Source of the DNA: Pedobacter foliorum
Lineage (GTDB): Bacteria; Bacteroidota; Bacteroidia; Sphingobacteriales; Sphingobacteriaceae
Assembly: GCF_013266735.1 (NCBI RefSeq)
Contig: NZ_JABSNU010000001.1
Location: forward strand, 186,001-250,000
Direction: 5' to 3'
DNA length: 64,000 nucleotides
The position numbers were made by a program, and so were the translations under genes. This document shows positions 44,010 to 53,302 of the stretch, one piece after another. Under the pieces are notes generated by a model, which was given only the letters and a program-made list of their open reading frames with translations, was not told the origin of the DNA and did not search any database. Within the stretch, counting starts at the first letter, position 1; the number at the start of each line of letters is the position of its first letter.

Positions 44010-44052
44010 AGCTAAGTATGCCGCTCCGTGATCAAAGTTTTAGCTAAGTATG
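44010..44052. repeat. Direct repeat AGCTAAGTATG (x2)
   Basis: An 11-base direct repeat at 44010-44020 and 44042-44052, with starts 32 bases apart, about three helical turns, in the gap between ccoS and ccoNO (the second copy reaches the ccoS stop). It may mark a duplicated regulator site or be an ancient tandem duplication. Confidence 0.4.
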
Positions 44053-44226
44053 ATCTTCATCACTTATTTCTATTTCCTTATCAGCCACGTCATCATCAAA
44101 AAGAATTCTGACGGCCGGAGTGAAGGTATCGTCGTTCTGACCCGATTTACTTGCCCAAAAAAAAGCGGCTAGGAATATCAGTGCAAGTAGAATACTGCAA
44201 CCAATAAGGAAATAGATCATATTCAT
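44044..44226 (-). CDS. ccoS: cbb3 oxidase assembly protein CcoS
   Basis: A 60-residue protein with one transmembrane helix (about 3-25) and an acidic cytoplasmic tail. IYFLIGCSILLALIFLAAFFWASKSGQ ends in the family's characteristic WAxxSGQ/QFDD-like motif (FWASKSGQNDD). CcoS is needed for heme insertion into cbb3 oxidase. Its start overlaps ccoI by 4 bases. Confidence 0.88.
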   Translation of the reverse strand: MNMIYFLIGCSILLALIFLAAFFWASKSGQNDDTFTPAVRILFDDDVADKEIEISDEDHT

Positions 44227-46619
44227 AGTAATTTGTTTTTACGTGCAAATAATCTGACAGCTATAGAAGTAAACAGGATGATTGTAATCGTGCTTAAAGG
44301 CATTAATATGGCTGCCATTAATGGTGATAGCAGTCCTTGAACAGCAAAGTATAACCCTACCGTATTGTACATTAATGAAATAATAAAGCACATTCTGATT
44401 ACCTTGACTCCATCTTTAGCCTGCTGGATGAATTGAGGGATTTTATGAAAGGAAGTTCCATCCAGGATAGCATCACAACCAGGGGAGAAATTATTTATAT
44501 TGTCCGTTATTGCTATACCCAAGTCACTTTGCTTAAGTGCACCTGAATCATTCAAACCATCACCAAACATTAATACTTTCTTTCCTTCCTTTTGGAGGTG
44601 TTGTATGTAATCGAGTTTATCCTGTGGAGATTGTTCGAAGTGAAGCTTACGGCTATCTTCAAAAAAAGGAATAAGTTGATTCTTTTCGTGATCACGATCA
44701 CCAGAAAGTAAATGCAGATCTGACTCGAATGAAAGTTTTTGCATTAATTCTTTAAAACCATTTCGCCATTGCTGTTTGATGGTAAAAAAGCCTACATACG
44801 TATTGTTAATCATTACATGGGTAGAGCCCTGAGAAGAAGAGCTATTCAGTGGAAGGTTAAGGAAGGTAGAACTTCCCAATTTTACGTAATTTCCGTTAAC
44901 CTTACCACTGATGCCTCTTCCAATTTTTTCCATGTATTCCAGTACTGGAAATACTGAAGGTTTATTGATAAATTTTGCTAACTCACGACTTAACAGGTGT
45001 CCGGAATTCCTAGCGAGATCACTGACCAATTGCATCTGATCATTAGTAATAATTCCATTAAAACTCAATGAGGCTGCATCAGGATTAGTTATTGTACCTG
45101 TTTTATCAAATACATAGGTATCAATACGGGCCAGTTCTTCAACAATGGCCGTGTTTTTTAAATAGAACCTGTTTTTATCAAAAATTGACAGCACTGCTGC
45201 TAATGTAAATGGCGAACTAAGTGCCAATGCACAGGGGCAAGCTATAATCAATACAGCTGTAAAGGAGGCCAATGCTTTAGATGGATCTGTTGGAAGCCAG
45301 AAAGCTGCTGAACTTAAGGCAATACACAACAATATGATACTGAAATACCTGCTGGCTGTATCACTAAATGTCTTAATCCGCTCTTTAGATTGAATAAAGG
45401 CACTATTGTTCCACAGTTGTGTTAGATAGCTTTGTGATACAGGCTTCAAAACCTCCATCTCTATAGAAGCAGATAGCTGACGCCCTCCTGCATAAATAAT
45501 CTCTCCTAAGGTCTTTTTTACAGGAATAGATTCCCCTGTAACGAAACTAAAGTCTATCTCAGCTTCCCCCTTTAAAAGAATGGCATCAGCCGGTAAAATC
45601 TCATGACTCCGAATAAGGATTCTATCGCCAATCTTTAAATCGGAGAGAGGTATCGGTTTTTCAACGCCATCATTGATTGTCGTAACTGCTACAGGAAAAT
45701 AGGAGCGGTAATCTCTTTCAAATGAGATATGATGGAAAGTTCTTTCCTGCATCCATTTTCCAATTAACAAAAAGAAGACTAAACCACATAAGGTATCTAC
45801 AAATCCAGGACCTGTTTGCAGTACAATCTCATACGCAGATCTTAGGAACATAACCAAAATACCCAGTGCAAGTGGGAAGTCAAGGCTTAGTCTCTTCGCT
45901 TTTAAATTAGTCCAGGCAGAAACAAAATATTCCCTGCCACTATAAAAAACTACAGGTAAGGAAAATGCAAGATTAAGCCATCCAAAGAAATCTTTAAACT
46001 CATGCTCAAAATCAGCAAGCCCAAAGTAATCAGGGAAACTCAGGAGCATCACATTGCCAAAACAAAAGCCTGCTACGGCAATCTTAGTGATTAAACTTCT
46101 TTCGGTTTTTTTCGACTGGCTGTTTTTGACAACATCCTGTAAACTTATTAAAGGTTCATAACCGATCGATGAAAGTAACTGCACCAGTTGCTTTAAACTT
46201 ACCTCATCATTTTTAAACGTTATAGAGACCTGTTTTTTGAGAAAATCAATTCTTGACTGATGTATCCCGGATTGCAGGAGATTGATGTGCTCCAATAACC
46301 AAATACACGAACTACAATGGATAGCGGGGATATAAAGGGTTACTATGGTTTTGGTCTCATCTTCAAAATCTACCAGTTTACTGATCACTTCCCTAACTTC
46401 TAAATAGTCAAAGTTTGAGGTGATTTTACGTTGAGTCTTTCCCGGAATCCTATTATAAACATAATAGTTTGAAAGATTATGTTCCGTTAAGATTCCGTAG
46501 ATAGTTTTGCATCCAGAACAACAAAACTGTTTGTTATCCTGGATATAGTTTTTTGCCAGAATATCCTCCCCACAATGGAAACAATGCTTCTCTGATGAAA
46601 TTACTTTTTCCTTTAGCAT
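44223..46619 (-). CDS. ccoI: Copper-transporting P1B-type ATPase CcoI
   Basis: A 798-residue heavy-metal P-type ATPase. The N-terminus has a CFHCG...FCCSGC metal-binding segment (about 13-37) and then an HMA-like CSSCIWLLE motif (about 100). The core has the metal-site CPC in IIACPCALALSSP, the phosphorylation motif DKTGTITNP, and MFGDGLNDSGALKQSD. It exports copper for oxidase assembly rather than detoxification, as FixI/CcoI does. It is the first gene of the minus-strand cbb3 operon and lies downstream of an FNR/CRP-like palindrome. Confidence 0.93.
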   Translation of the reverse strand: MLKEKVISSEKHCFHCGEDILAKNYIQDNKQFCCSGCKTIYGILTEHNLSNYYVYNRIPGKTQRKITSNFDYLEVREVISKLVDFEDETKTIVTLYIPAIHCSSCIWLLEHINLLQSGIHQSRIDFLKKQVSITFKNDEVSLKQLVQLLSSIGYEPLISLQDVVKNSQSKKTERSLITKIAVAGFCFGNVMLLSFPDYFGLADFEHEFKDFFGWLNLAFSLPVVFYSGREYFVSAWTNLKAKRLSLDFPLALGILVMFLRSAYEIVLQTGPGFVDTLCGLVFFLLIGKWMQERTFHHISFERDYRSYFPVAVTTINDGVEKPIPLSDLKIGDRILIRSHEILPADAILLKGEAEIDFSFVTGESIPVKKTLGEIIYAGGRQLSASIEMEVLKPVSQSYLTQLWNNSAFIQSKERIKTFSDTASRYFSIILLCIALSSAAFWLPTDPSKALASFTAVLIIACPCALALSSPFTLAAVLSIFDKNRFYLKNTAIVEELARIDTYVFDKTGTITNPDAASLSFNGIITNDQMQLVSDLARNSGHLLSRELAKFINKPSVFPVLEYMEKIGRGISGKVNGNYVKLGSSTFLNLPLNSSSSQGSTHVMINNTYVGFFTIKQQWRNGFKELMQKLSFESDLHLLSGDRDHEKNQLIPFFEDSRKLHFEQSPQDKLDYIQHLQKEGKKVLMFGDGLNDSGALKQSDLGIAITDNINNFSPGCDAILDGTSFHKIPQFIQQAKDGVKVIRMCFIISLMYNTVGLYFAVQGLLSPLMAAILMPLSTITIILFTSIAVRLFARKNKLL

Positions 46620-46690
46620 CTTTTTAAAAAGTATGCCTCAAAGTTCAGTATTTAAGCAAAGTGCAAAAGTGATCCTAATCTTAAGTATTC

Positions 46691-46704
46691 GTGATGTACA
46701 TCAC
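46691..46704. promoter_or_regulatory. Perfect FNR/CRP-like palindrome upstream of the cbb3 operon
   Basis: GTGATGTACATCAC is a perfect 14-base palindrome with the Crp/Fnr half-site GTGAT and a 4-base spacer (GTAC). It lies 72-85 bases upstream of the ccoI start on the minus strand and 42 bases beyond the end of the sigma-factor gene. It is a strong candidate operator for the REC-Crp fusion encoded at 35397-36458. Confidence 0.62.
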
Positions 46705-46745
46705 TTTATCTATAAGCAGCCCGACGTTATACATGTACATAGAAA

Positions 46746-47609
46746 TTAAAGCAGGTACTGGAATAGGTTCTTGGTTTGAGGAATTGATTTTAACTTGTTT
46801 AATGCTTTGTACTTAAGTTGCCTAACCCGTTCTTTAGATATCTTAAGATCTTCAGCTATATCTTCCATATCTATTGAGTTCCCTGAGGTCAATCCAAAAA
46901 AATGCTCAAGTATATACCCTTCTCTTGCCGAAAGTTTCGAACGCATAATTCTCCGTAGTTCTATAAGTAGGGAGGACTTCTCTATTTGATCTGGATTTAT
47001 ATCCGGATCCTGATCAGGAACAAGATCCAGGAGTGTCGCACCACTTTCATCATTAATTACCGCATCTAAGGAAGAACAACCCTTTGATATCTTTGTAAGC
47101 TCTATTATTGTCTTTACACTAAATCCAGTATGCTCCACTAACTCATCTAAGGTAGGTTCGCGTTCTAATTCATTCAATAGAATTGCTCTGGACTTGTTTA
47201 TTGCAGTGATATTTAAAATTTGATTCTGTGGTAATCGGATGATACGGTCACAGTTTGATATGGCCATTAAAATAGACTGTCTTATCCACCAAACGGCATA
47301 AGTGATAAACTTAAAACCCTTAGTTTCATCATAACGTCTTGCAGCCTCAATTAAGCCAATATTTCCGTCACTTATAAGGTCGTTTAAGCTGATGCCATTG
47401 CCAAGATACTTTTTGGCTACGGAAACAACAAAGCGTAGGTTAAGCGATACAAGTTTGTCTAGGGCTGCCTTATCCCCATCTTTAATTTTCTTAGCTAGCT
47501 CTACTTCTTCTTCAAGCTTCGCTAAAGGCATTTTCTCTAGTTCGTTAAAATACCGTCGTGTAACGTCATCGCGATTTGTTATTAACCGCTCAATTTTAAT
47601 TGCTCTCAT
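46746..47609 (-). CDS. Divergent RpoD-like sigma factor (group 2 type)
   Basis: A 287-residue sigma-70 protein counted from ATG 47609 (MRAIKIERLITNRDD), which aligns with the MRQLKI start of the primary sigma of Bacteroidota; TTG 47630 and ATG 47615 are alternatives. Region 2 reads NLRFVVSVAKKYLGNG, DLISDGNIGLIEAARRYDETKGF and FITYAVWWIRQSI. Region 4 has SIDMEDIAEDLKISKERVRQLKYKALNKL. Region 3 (TAINKSRAILLNELEREPTLDEL) departs from the housekeeping sequence I recall, so a second, condition-specific sigma is likely. It lies next to the cbb3 operon. Confidence 0.85.
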   Translation of the reverse strand: MRAIKIERLITNRDDVTRRYFNELEKMPLAKLEEEVELAKKIKDGDKAALDKLVSLNLRFVVSVAKKYLGNGISLNDLISDGNIGLIEAARRYDETKGFKFITYAVWWIRQSILMAISNCDRIIRLPQNQILNITAINKSRAILLNELEREPTLDELVEHTGFSVKTIIELTKISKGCSSLDAVINDESGATLLDLVPDQDPDINPDQIEKSSLLIELRRIMRSKLSAREGYILEHFFGLTSGNSIDMEDIAEDLKISKERVRQLKYKALNKLKSIPQTKNLFQYLL

Positions 47610-47762
47610 TGTCATGTTTAATGAAAGCAAAAGTATGAACGTCAGTATTTTAATCAGAAGCGGGGCATCACTTCAGTAAATTCTCCTGTTAATGAATTTT
47701 ATACCATCTATTATTTTAATCCAGGCTAGTATTTAGCTGTCAGTCAAAATTTAATTCTCAAA

Positions 47763-49268
47763 TCAATTCATGAGTTTCTTCGCATCCTCATCTTCATACT
47801 GAGTAATTAATTGGCTAAGCTTTGCTTTTAATCCAGTGGTAATTTTATCATACCCTTTTTTACCATAGATGTTTGTCATTTCTTGTGGATCTTTTTGAAG
47901 GTCGTAAAGCTCCCAGCCATCAACGCGTTTATAGAAACGAATCAGTTTATATCTTTTTGTTCTGATACCAAAATGAGGAGATACCGAGTGTTCACCATTT
48001 TCATAATAGTGATAAAACATATTCTCTCTGCCTTTTGCATGCTTAGATTTAAACAATGGTAACATTGATTTACCCTGCATTTCAACCGGTATTTTCATAT
48101 TAGCAGCATCCAAAAGGGTTGGGGCTATATCTAAGTTCATTACAAAATCATTAGACTGTGTGCCGGGTTTTATTACACCCGGATAACTCATCACCATCGG
48201 TGTTCTAAACGACTCCTCATACATGAAACGTTTGTCGAACCAACCGTGTTCTCCCATATAAAAGCCTTGGTCAGACATATAAATCACAATTGTATTCTCC
48301 TTTAGGTTATGTTTTTCAAGATAGTCAAGCGTACGGCCAATGTTTCTATCTAACGATGCTGCGGTGCTTAAATAATCCTTCATGTAGCGCTGGTATTTCC
48401 ATTCAACCAGAGCCTTGCCCAATAAATTTTTAGCTTTCAGGTCGGCTTCAATGGGTTTGTAGTAGGCGTCAAATTTAGCGCGCTGTGCCGGATTCATTCT
48501 GTTGACCGAACTCTCCCCGTTTTTGCTGTAAGAAAGCATCTTAAGATCATAGCCCATCAGCATGGTTTTATCAATCGTCATATCCTGAACTCTCGCGGCT
48601 TCTCTATTCGTGTAATTGTCATAGAAATTCTTTGGTAAAGGGAAATTTACCTTGTCATACTTACCCATATCAGTAGTATCCGGAAGCCAGGTCCTGTGGG
48701 TGGCTTTATGGCCTATAACTAAGCAAAATGGTTTAGAGGGGTCTCTTGAATCCAGCCATTCTTCCGAAGCATCCTCAATCAAATTTGTAACATACCCTTC
48801 TTTTCTGGTCGATTTGCCATCCATGCCGATAAAATCAGGATTGTAGTACTGACCTTGATCAGGAAGTATACTGTAGTAGTTAAATCCTTGCGGTTTATTG
48901 CCTAAATGGAGCTTTCCTATCCATGCAGTCTGATAGCCTCCTGATTGGAGGTGCTTGGCGAAATTATCCTGACTATGATCAAATTCCGAGGTTTCATTAT
49001 CCTTAAAACCATTTTTATGACTGTACTTTCCGGTTAAGATAACCGCTCTGCTCGGCCCACAGATAGAGTTTGTTACATAAGCTTTATTAAACGTAACTCC
49101 AGCTTTAGCAATGCGATCAATATTAGGGGTTTGGGTCAGCTTATTGCTATAAGCGCTGATGGCTTGATAGGCATGATCATCGGAGATGATAATTACAATA
49201 TTTGGTTTTTTTTGAGCGCTAACCCATTGACAAAAAGAGAAACAGATTAGGAATGCTATTTTTTTCAT
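47763..49268 (-). CDS. Secreted type I sulfatase
   Basis: A 501-residue sulfatase with a signal peptide (1-18, ending VSAQ). Asp30 and Asp31 in IIISDDHAY are the metal ligands, and Cys70 of CGPSR (C-x-P-S-R) is the residue converted to formylglycine. LTGKYSHKNGF follows, and GFYMGEHGWFDKRFMYEESFRTPMVM is typical of the N-acetylglucosamine-6-sulfatase/iduronate-sulfatase side of the family. It lies 14 bases after the FGE-like gene and would need that enzyme for activation. The natural sulfated glycan is unknown. Confidence 0.93.
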   Translation of the reverse strand: MKKIAFLICFSFCQWVSAQKKPNIVIIISDDHAYQAISAYSNKLTQTPNIDRIAKAGVTFNKAYVTNSICGPSRAVILTGKYSHKNGFKDNETSEFDHSQDNFAKHLQSGGYQTAWIGKLHLGNKPQGFNYYSILPDQGQYYNPDFIGMDGKSTRKEGYVTNLIEDASEEWLDSRDPSKPFCLVIGHKATHRTWLPDTTDMGKYDKVNFPLPKNFYDNYTNREAARVQDMTIDKTMLMGYDLKMLSYSKNGESSVNRMNPAQRAKFDAYYKPIEADLKAKNLLGKALVEWKYQRYMKDYLSTAASLDRNIGRTLDYLEKHNLKENTIVIYMSDQGFYMGEHGWFDKRFMYEESFRTPMVMSYPGVIKPGTQSNDFVMNLDIAPTLLDAANMKIPVEMQGKSMLPLFKSKHAKGRENMFYHYYENGEHSVSPHFGIRTKRYKLIRFYKRVDGWELYDLQKDPQEMTNIYGKKGYDKITTGLKAKLSQLITQYEDEDAKKLMN

Positions 49269-49282
49269 TACAACTTAGTATG

Positions 49283-50416
49283 TTATTTTTTAGAAGCAGG
49301 TTCAGATTTTACACATCTAAACCCTGTATTTTGTAATCCGGTATCCGGAGATGATTTCATGCGGGCAGCCACTCTATAGCCCTTGCAATAAGAACTGTTG
49401 CACATAAACGAACCTCCGCGAGTAACTTTTTTGGGAACGGTAGGTTCATCAGGATCAAAGCTTTTAGCAGGACCTTTTGGATTGCTTACCGTTTTACCTT
49501 TCAATGTTTCATAATAATCATTGCCGTACCAGTCCGCAACCCATTCCCAAACATTTCCGGCCATATCGAACAAACCATATGCATTCGCCGGGAATGATCC
49601 GGTAGGAGCTAAACCATGATAACCATCCCAATCTGTATTTTTATCGGGAAAACTTCCTTGCCAGGTATTCGCTTTTGGCTTTCCCAGTTCTATCTGTTCC
49701 TCTCCCCAAGGATAAATTGCATTCTTTTGTCCGCCCCGGGCAGCATATTCCCATTCGGCTTCTGTCGGTAATCGTTTGCCTGCCCATTTTGCATAAGCAT
49801 TTGCATCCTCCCAGCAAACCTGGGTAACCGGATAATTGTCCTTTCCTTTTAAATTGCTCTGCGGCCCCTCAGGATGCTTCCAGTCGGCTCCGGGAGTCCA
49901 TGACCACCATTGAGATGCATCATGAAGAGAAACTGGTCTGGAGGGAGGATTGAACGTCAGAGAGGCTGGCACAAGTAAATCCTCTGAAGGCTTTGGTGTT
50001 CCTTCTGGTAATTGCTTTTTGATTTCTTCCCAGTCAGGCTTTCTTTCAGCCACCGTTTTATATCCGGTAGCTTTAACAAATTCTGCAAATTGAGCGTTAG
50101 TCACTTCCTTTTCGTCCATCCAGTAGCCATCAAGCTTAACCTGATGTGCCGGATACTCATCTTTACGGCCTTCCTGATCTGCAGCACCCATTAAAAAGGT
50201 GCCTCCAGGAATCCACTTCATGCCTTTAACAGAGCCGTTCGAATTTGAAGAAAGGGTGGTGTCTTGTACCATAGCGCCATATCTGCTTGGCAATTTATCA
50301 GAGCAGGATTCTTCATCAGATTTCTTAGCCGTTTCAGACTTATTGGCCTGACTGCAAGAAAGGCCAATAACTATTGGTACAAACAGAAAGACTTTCTTAT
50401 TTAAATTAAACATCAT
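49283..50416 (-). CDS. Formylglycine-generating enzyme-type sulfatase-modifying lipoprotein
   Basis: A 377-residue FGE/SUMF1-family protein. A signal with lipobox ends at Cys21 (VIGLSC). WIPGGTFLMGA, YPAHQVKLDGYWMDEKEVTNAQF, RLPTEAEWEYAARGG and GNVWEWVADWY are family landmarks. The active-site pair is present, Cys339 and Cys344 in GGSFMCNSSYCKGYR, at the C-x4-C spacing of genuine FGE; many bacterial relatives lack it. It should oxidise the CxPSR cysteine of the two flanking sulfatases outside the cytoplasm. The lipoprotein location is notable. Confidence 0.9.
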   Translation of the reverse strand: MMFNLNKKVFLFVPIVIGLSCSQANKSETAKKSDEESCSDKLPSRYGAMVQDTTLSSNSNGSVKGMKWIPGGTFLMGAADQEGRKDEYPAHQVKLDGYWMDEKEVTNAQFAEFVKATGYKTVAERKPDWEEIKKQLPEGTPKPSEDLLVPASLTFNPPSRPVSLHDASQWWSWTPGADWKHPEGPQSNLKGKDNYPVTQVCWEDANAYAKWAGKRLPTEAEWEYAARGGQKNAIYPWGEEQIELGKPKANTWQGSFPDKNTDWDGYHGLAPTGSFPANAYGLFDMAGNVWEWVADWYGNDYYETLKGKTVSNPKGPAKSFDPDEPTVPKKVTRGGSFMCNSSYCKGYRVAARMKSSPDTGLQNTGFRCVKSEPASKK

Positions 50417-50423
50417 AAAACGC

Positions 50424-51938
50424 TTATTCCTTTTGTTTTATCTTCATCAACAAATCCTTTAGTTCATTCACTACTTCCGGATGTTGAGCAGCAAGATTAT
50501 GCTTTTCACTTTTATCTTCATTGAGATTATACAGCTGCGGTTCCGGAGAATTACCTGTCTCAATAGCTACAAGTTCATCATAAGCCGCACCCTTAGCAGG
50601 AGAGATGTACTTCCATCCATCTTTTATCACAGCAAGAGTACCGGCATGTTCAACAAATATCGATCTCCCTTTTGGTGACTTACCCAGAAAAGCATCCAGT
50701 AAATTTTCACTATCCGGGGCATCTCCATTAGGTATTGGTTGATTAATCAATTTAGAAAAACTTGCCAGTAAGTCCATCTGACTTACCATTGCTCCAGAAA
50801 CCTGAGGCTTAACTGTCCCCGGCCAGCTTAATATAAATGGAACTCTGGTGCCACCCTCTAAAGCACTATATTTTCCTCCACGAAATTGACCGGCAGGGGT
50901 ATGTCCATTCAGTCTGGTTACTGCTTCGTCTTGATAGCCATCATCAAGTACAGGGCCATTGTCACTACTAAATACAATTACGGTGTTTTTATCAATATTA
51001 AGCGTCTTCAATTGCTTCATGATTTCCCCAACAGTCCAATCAAGTTGCAAAATAGCATCACCCCTTAAGCCTAAACCACTCTTTCCTCTAAACATTGTAG
51101 CAGGCATTCTCGGTACGTGAGGCTCAGTTAGAGCAAAATACAGAAAGAACGGTTTCTTTTGGTTAACTCCTATAAATTGCTGCGCTTTAGCTAAGAATGT
51201 GGTTGATAGCTCTTCATCAACCCAGCGGGCCATTTTACCACCACTCATATAGCCAATCCTTCCAATCCCGTTAACAATAGTTTGATTATGACCCTGATTA
51301 GGGGATGACTGCAATTTTAATAGTTCAGGATGATCTTTTCCCGTTGGATCCGTGCCGACCTTTTTGTTGTAATCTACCGTGATTGGGTCATTTGTATCGA
51401 GTGCAACAACTTTATGGTTTTCCAGAAACACTGTAGGTACTCGATCGGCAGTTGCCGGAAAAATAAAAGAATAATCAAAACCTACTTCATTAGGACCGGG
51501 CTTAATCTCAGCATTCCAATTCTTCTCTACTTGTTCCCCTAAGCCAAGATGCCATTTGCCAACAATTGCTGTTTTGTAACCTGCTTTTTTAAAGAGGTTA
51601 GGTAGGGTAGTCCTATCCGTAGGAATTATCAAGGCCGCATCACCCGGTAAAATTCCGGTACCTTTTTTACGCCAGGGATATCTCCCTGTCATCAAAGCAT
51701 AACGAGATGGGGTGCAAGTTGCAGATGTAGCATGTCCATTAGTAAAGCGAACACCTGATGCAGCAAGCTTATCTAAATTTGGAGTTTGAATTTTGGTGGC
51801 TCCATAACAACTAAGGTCTCCATAACCAAGGTCGTCAGCATAGATATAAATAACGTTCGGCTTGGTATTTTTTTGAGCAAAACAAGTGCTTAAAATTAGG
51901 AGTAAGAAAAGAGGGGAGATTTTGTAGGCTTTAATCAT
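50424..51938 (-). CDS. Secreted arylsulfatase-type sulfatase
   Basis: A 504-residue sulfatase counted from ATG 51938 (MIKAYKISPL); a TTG at 51968 would add ten residues ahead of the signal peptide. The signal covers about 8-22. Asp35/Asp36 in IYADDLGYGD are metal ligands, and Cys75 in CTPSR is the formylglycine site, followed by ALMTGRYPWR. SSDNGPVLDDGYQDEAV and NGHTPAGQFRGGKYSALEGGTRVPFI are typical of arylsulfatase A-like enzymes. It is the first gene of a three-gene sulfatase/FGE/sulfatase operon, with 7 bases to the FGE gene. Confidence 0.92.
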   Translation of the reverse strand: MIKAYKISPLFLLLILSTCFAQKNTKPNVIYIYADDLGYGDLSCYGATKIQTPNLDKLAASGVRFTNGHATSATCTPSRYALMTGRYPWRKKGTGILPGDAALIIPTDRTTLPNLFKKAGYKTAIVGKWHLGLGEQVEKNWNAEIKPGPNEVGFDYSFIFPATADRVPTVFLENHKVVALDTNDPITVDYNKKVGTDPTGKDHPELLKLQSSPNQGHNQTIVNGIGRIGYMSGGKMARWVDEELSTTFLAKAQQFIGVNQKKPFFLYFALTEPHVPRMPATMFRGKSGLGLRGDAILQLDWTVGEIMKQLKTLNIDKNTVIVFSSDNGPVLDDGYQDEAVTRLNGHTPAGQFRGGKYSALEGGTRVPFILSWPGTVKPQVSGAMVSQMDLLASFSKLINQPIPNGDAPDSENLLDAFLGKSPKGRSIFVEHAGTLAVIKDGWKYISPAKGAAYDELVAIETGNSPEPQLYNLNEDKSEKHNLAAQHPEVVNELKDLLMKIKQKE

Positions 51939-52383
51939 GGTTAGGTTAATAAGAACGAAGATAACCAATTAATAGGTTAGGCTGGGCAGCAGCTTTCAGA
52001 TAATTTTGAAGGGATTTTGTTTGCTATTTATTTTAGTATTTCGAGTTGACGCTTTAAAGCACCTACAGAATTATATTTTGCAATAAAGTTTGTAGTGATT
52101 TTTTACTTTAATGTAATGAATTAAAAATCTATTTATGAGTGCGTTTATGGTGTTTATATGTATTTGTACATTAGTATAAATTTGCCGATTATCTAGTCTT
52201 TTTTTTCTGAGTTTCTTTGCAAAAGACCAACTGAAATTAGCCAGATTCACCTTTTTTATGGGTGTATTTGTGTAATGTCGGTTGAGTTTTTGAACCTATT
52301 TATTGGGTAAAGAACCTGTCTGAATTTACCTGTCTGCTTCATAAAAAACAGCAGGTATACCTAAGGAAGATAAGGAAAAAGGA
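51939..52383. other. Intergenic region upstream of the sulfatase operon
   Basis: This 445-base AT-rich gap carries no gene that I can support. It must hold the promoter of the minus-strand sulfatase operon. A direct repeat ACCTGTCTG occurs at 52314-52322 and 52328-52336, and a weak stem (CTGCT with AGCAG near 52334-52354) follows the end of the isomerase-like gene. Confidence 0.6.
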
Positions 52384-53235
52384 TTAGCGCGTACCGTCAC
52401 AAACACCCTTAAAATAGCCGACTGATTCCGCTATTCCGGCCAATGGATCTTTCATATCCTTTTCATATTCTAAGCTGCATGAACCAGTATAATTTACTTT
52501 TCTCAGCATTTTTACATAAGCAGGGATATCAATCACACCACGACCAAGCTCACACGTACTGCCATCCTTAGTTGCTGCAGTAACATTCTTTAAATGCATA
52601 TCAAAAATACGCTTGGAGAACTTCTGAAAATCAGCTACAGAATCCCGTCCGTCTCTTTTGTTGTGTCCCATATCGAAGCAAATACCTACATGCTCATCAA
52701 GGTTTTTGATGAGGTTGTAAATGCTTTCAGCGCTTGGGTACAATTTATCTTCAGGACCATGATTGTGGATCGCATAACGAATGTTGTATTCTTTTGTTTT
52801 TTGAGCAACATAATTGAGATCAGCATGTACAGGGATACCTATAAGCAAATCAACACCAACTCTTTTCGCATACTCAAATGCATCGTCAATTTCTTTCCTG
52901 GTTTTTGTATATATAGGGCCTACTGCATAACCAGTTACGTTGTTTTCCTTAAGTTTAGCATGAAATGCAGCAATTTCTTCTGCAGAGCTTTTGTAAGGCA
53001 AGTGAAAGTCTTTAATGCACAAGTAATGTACATCAACTTTTTTCATCATTTTGAGTGATTCATCCAGGTTGAAGTTCAAAAAGCTATAGCCGGCAATACC
53101 TAATTTAAACGGATCAGGCTTTCCTTTAGAGGCTTTAGTTTTAAGCGGCTCAGCAAAAACAGATGGCATGCTGGCCAGGGTAGTTGCAGCAACACCTAAT
53201 ATTCCTTTGTGTAAAAAACTCCTTCTTGTAGTCAT
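52384..53235 (-). CDS. Tat-exported xylose isomerase-like TIM-barrel protein
   Basis: A 283-residue protein of the sugar phosphate isomerase/epimerase (AP endonuclease 2-like) family. The N-terminus has a Tat signal (TTRRSFLHKGILGVAATTLA, cleavage near VFA). The barrel shows FKLGIAGYSF, RYAIHNHGPED, ICFDMGHNKRD, DMHLKNV and GSCSLEYE, giving His, Asp and Glu ligands for a divalent metal. Family members isomerise or epimerise sugars, inositols or keto acids. It is divergent from the acetyltransferase-like gene and near sulfatases, which suggests periplasmic glycan processing. Confidence 0.85.
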   Translation of the reverse strand: MTTRRSFLHKGILGVAATTLASMPSVFAEPLKTKASKGKPDPFKLGIAGYSFLNFNLDESLKMMKKVDVHYLCIKDFHLPYKSSAEEIAAFHAKLKENNVTGYAVGPIYTKTRKEIDDAFEYAKRVGVDLLIGIPVHADLNYVAQKTKEYNIRYAIHNHGPEDKLYPSAESIYNLIKNLDEHVGICFDMGHNKRDGRDSVADFQKFSKRIFDMHLKNVTAATKDGSTCELGRGVIDIPAYVKMLRKVNYTGSCSLEYEKDMKDPLAGIAESVGYFKGVCDGTR

Positions 53236-53302
53236 AATGATTTCAGTTGTTCACGAAAGTTAGTATTAAAATTCATTTAGTTCAAACTTCAACGAACGAA
53301 AC

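Noticed and set aside
51939..51968. TTG start of the arylsulfatase gene
   Set aside because: It would place ten residues in front of a normal signal peptide; ATG 51938 gives a standard secretory N-terminus.
52594..53058. 154-codon open frame on the plus strand
   Set aside because: It lies antisense within the well-supported isomerase-like gene and shows no domain or plausible composition.
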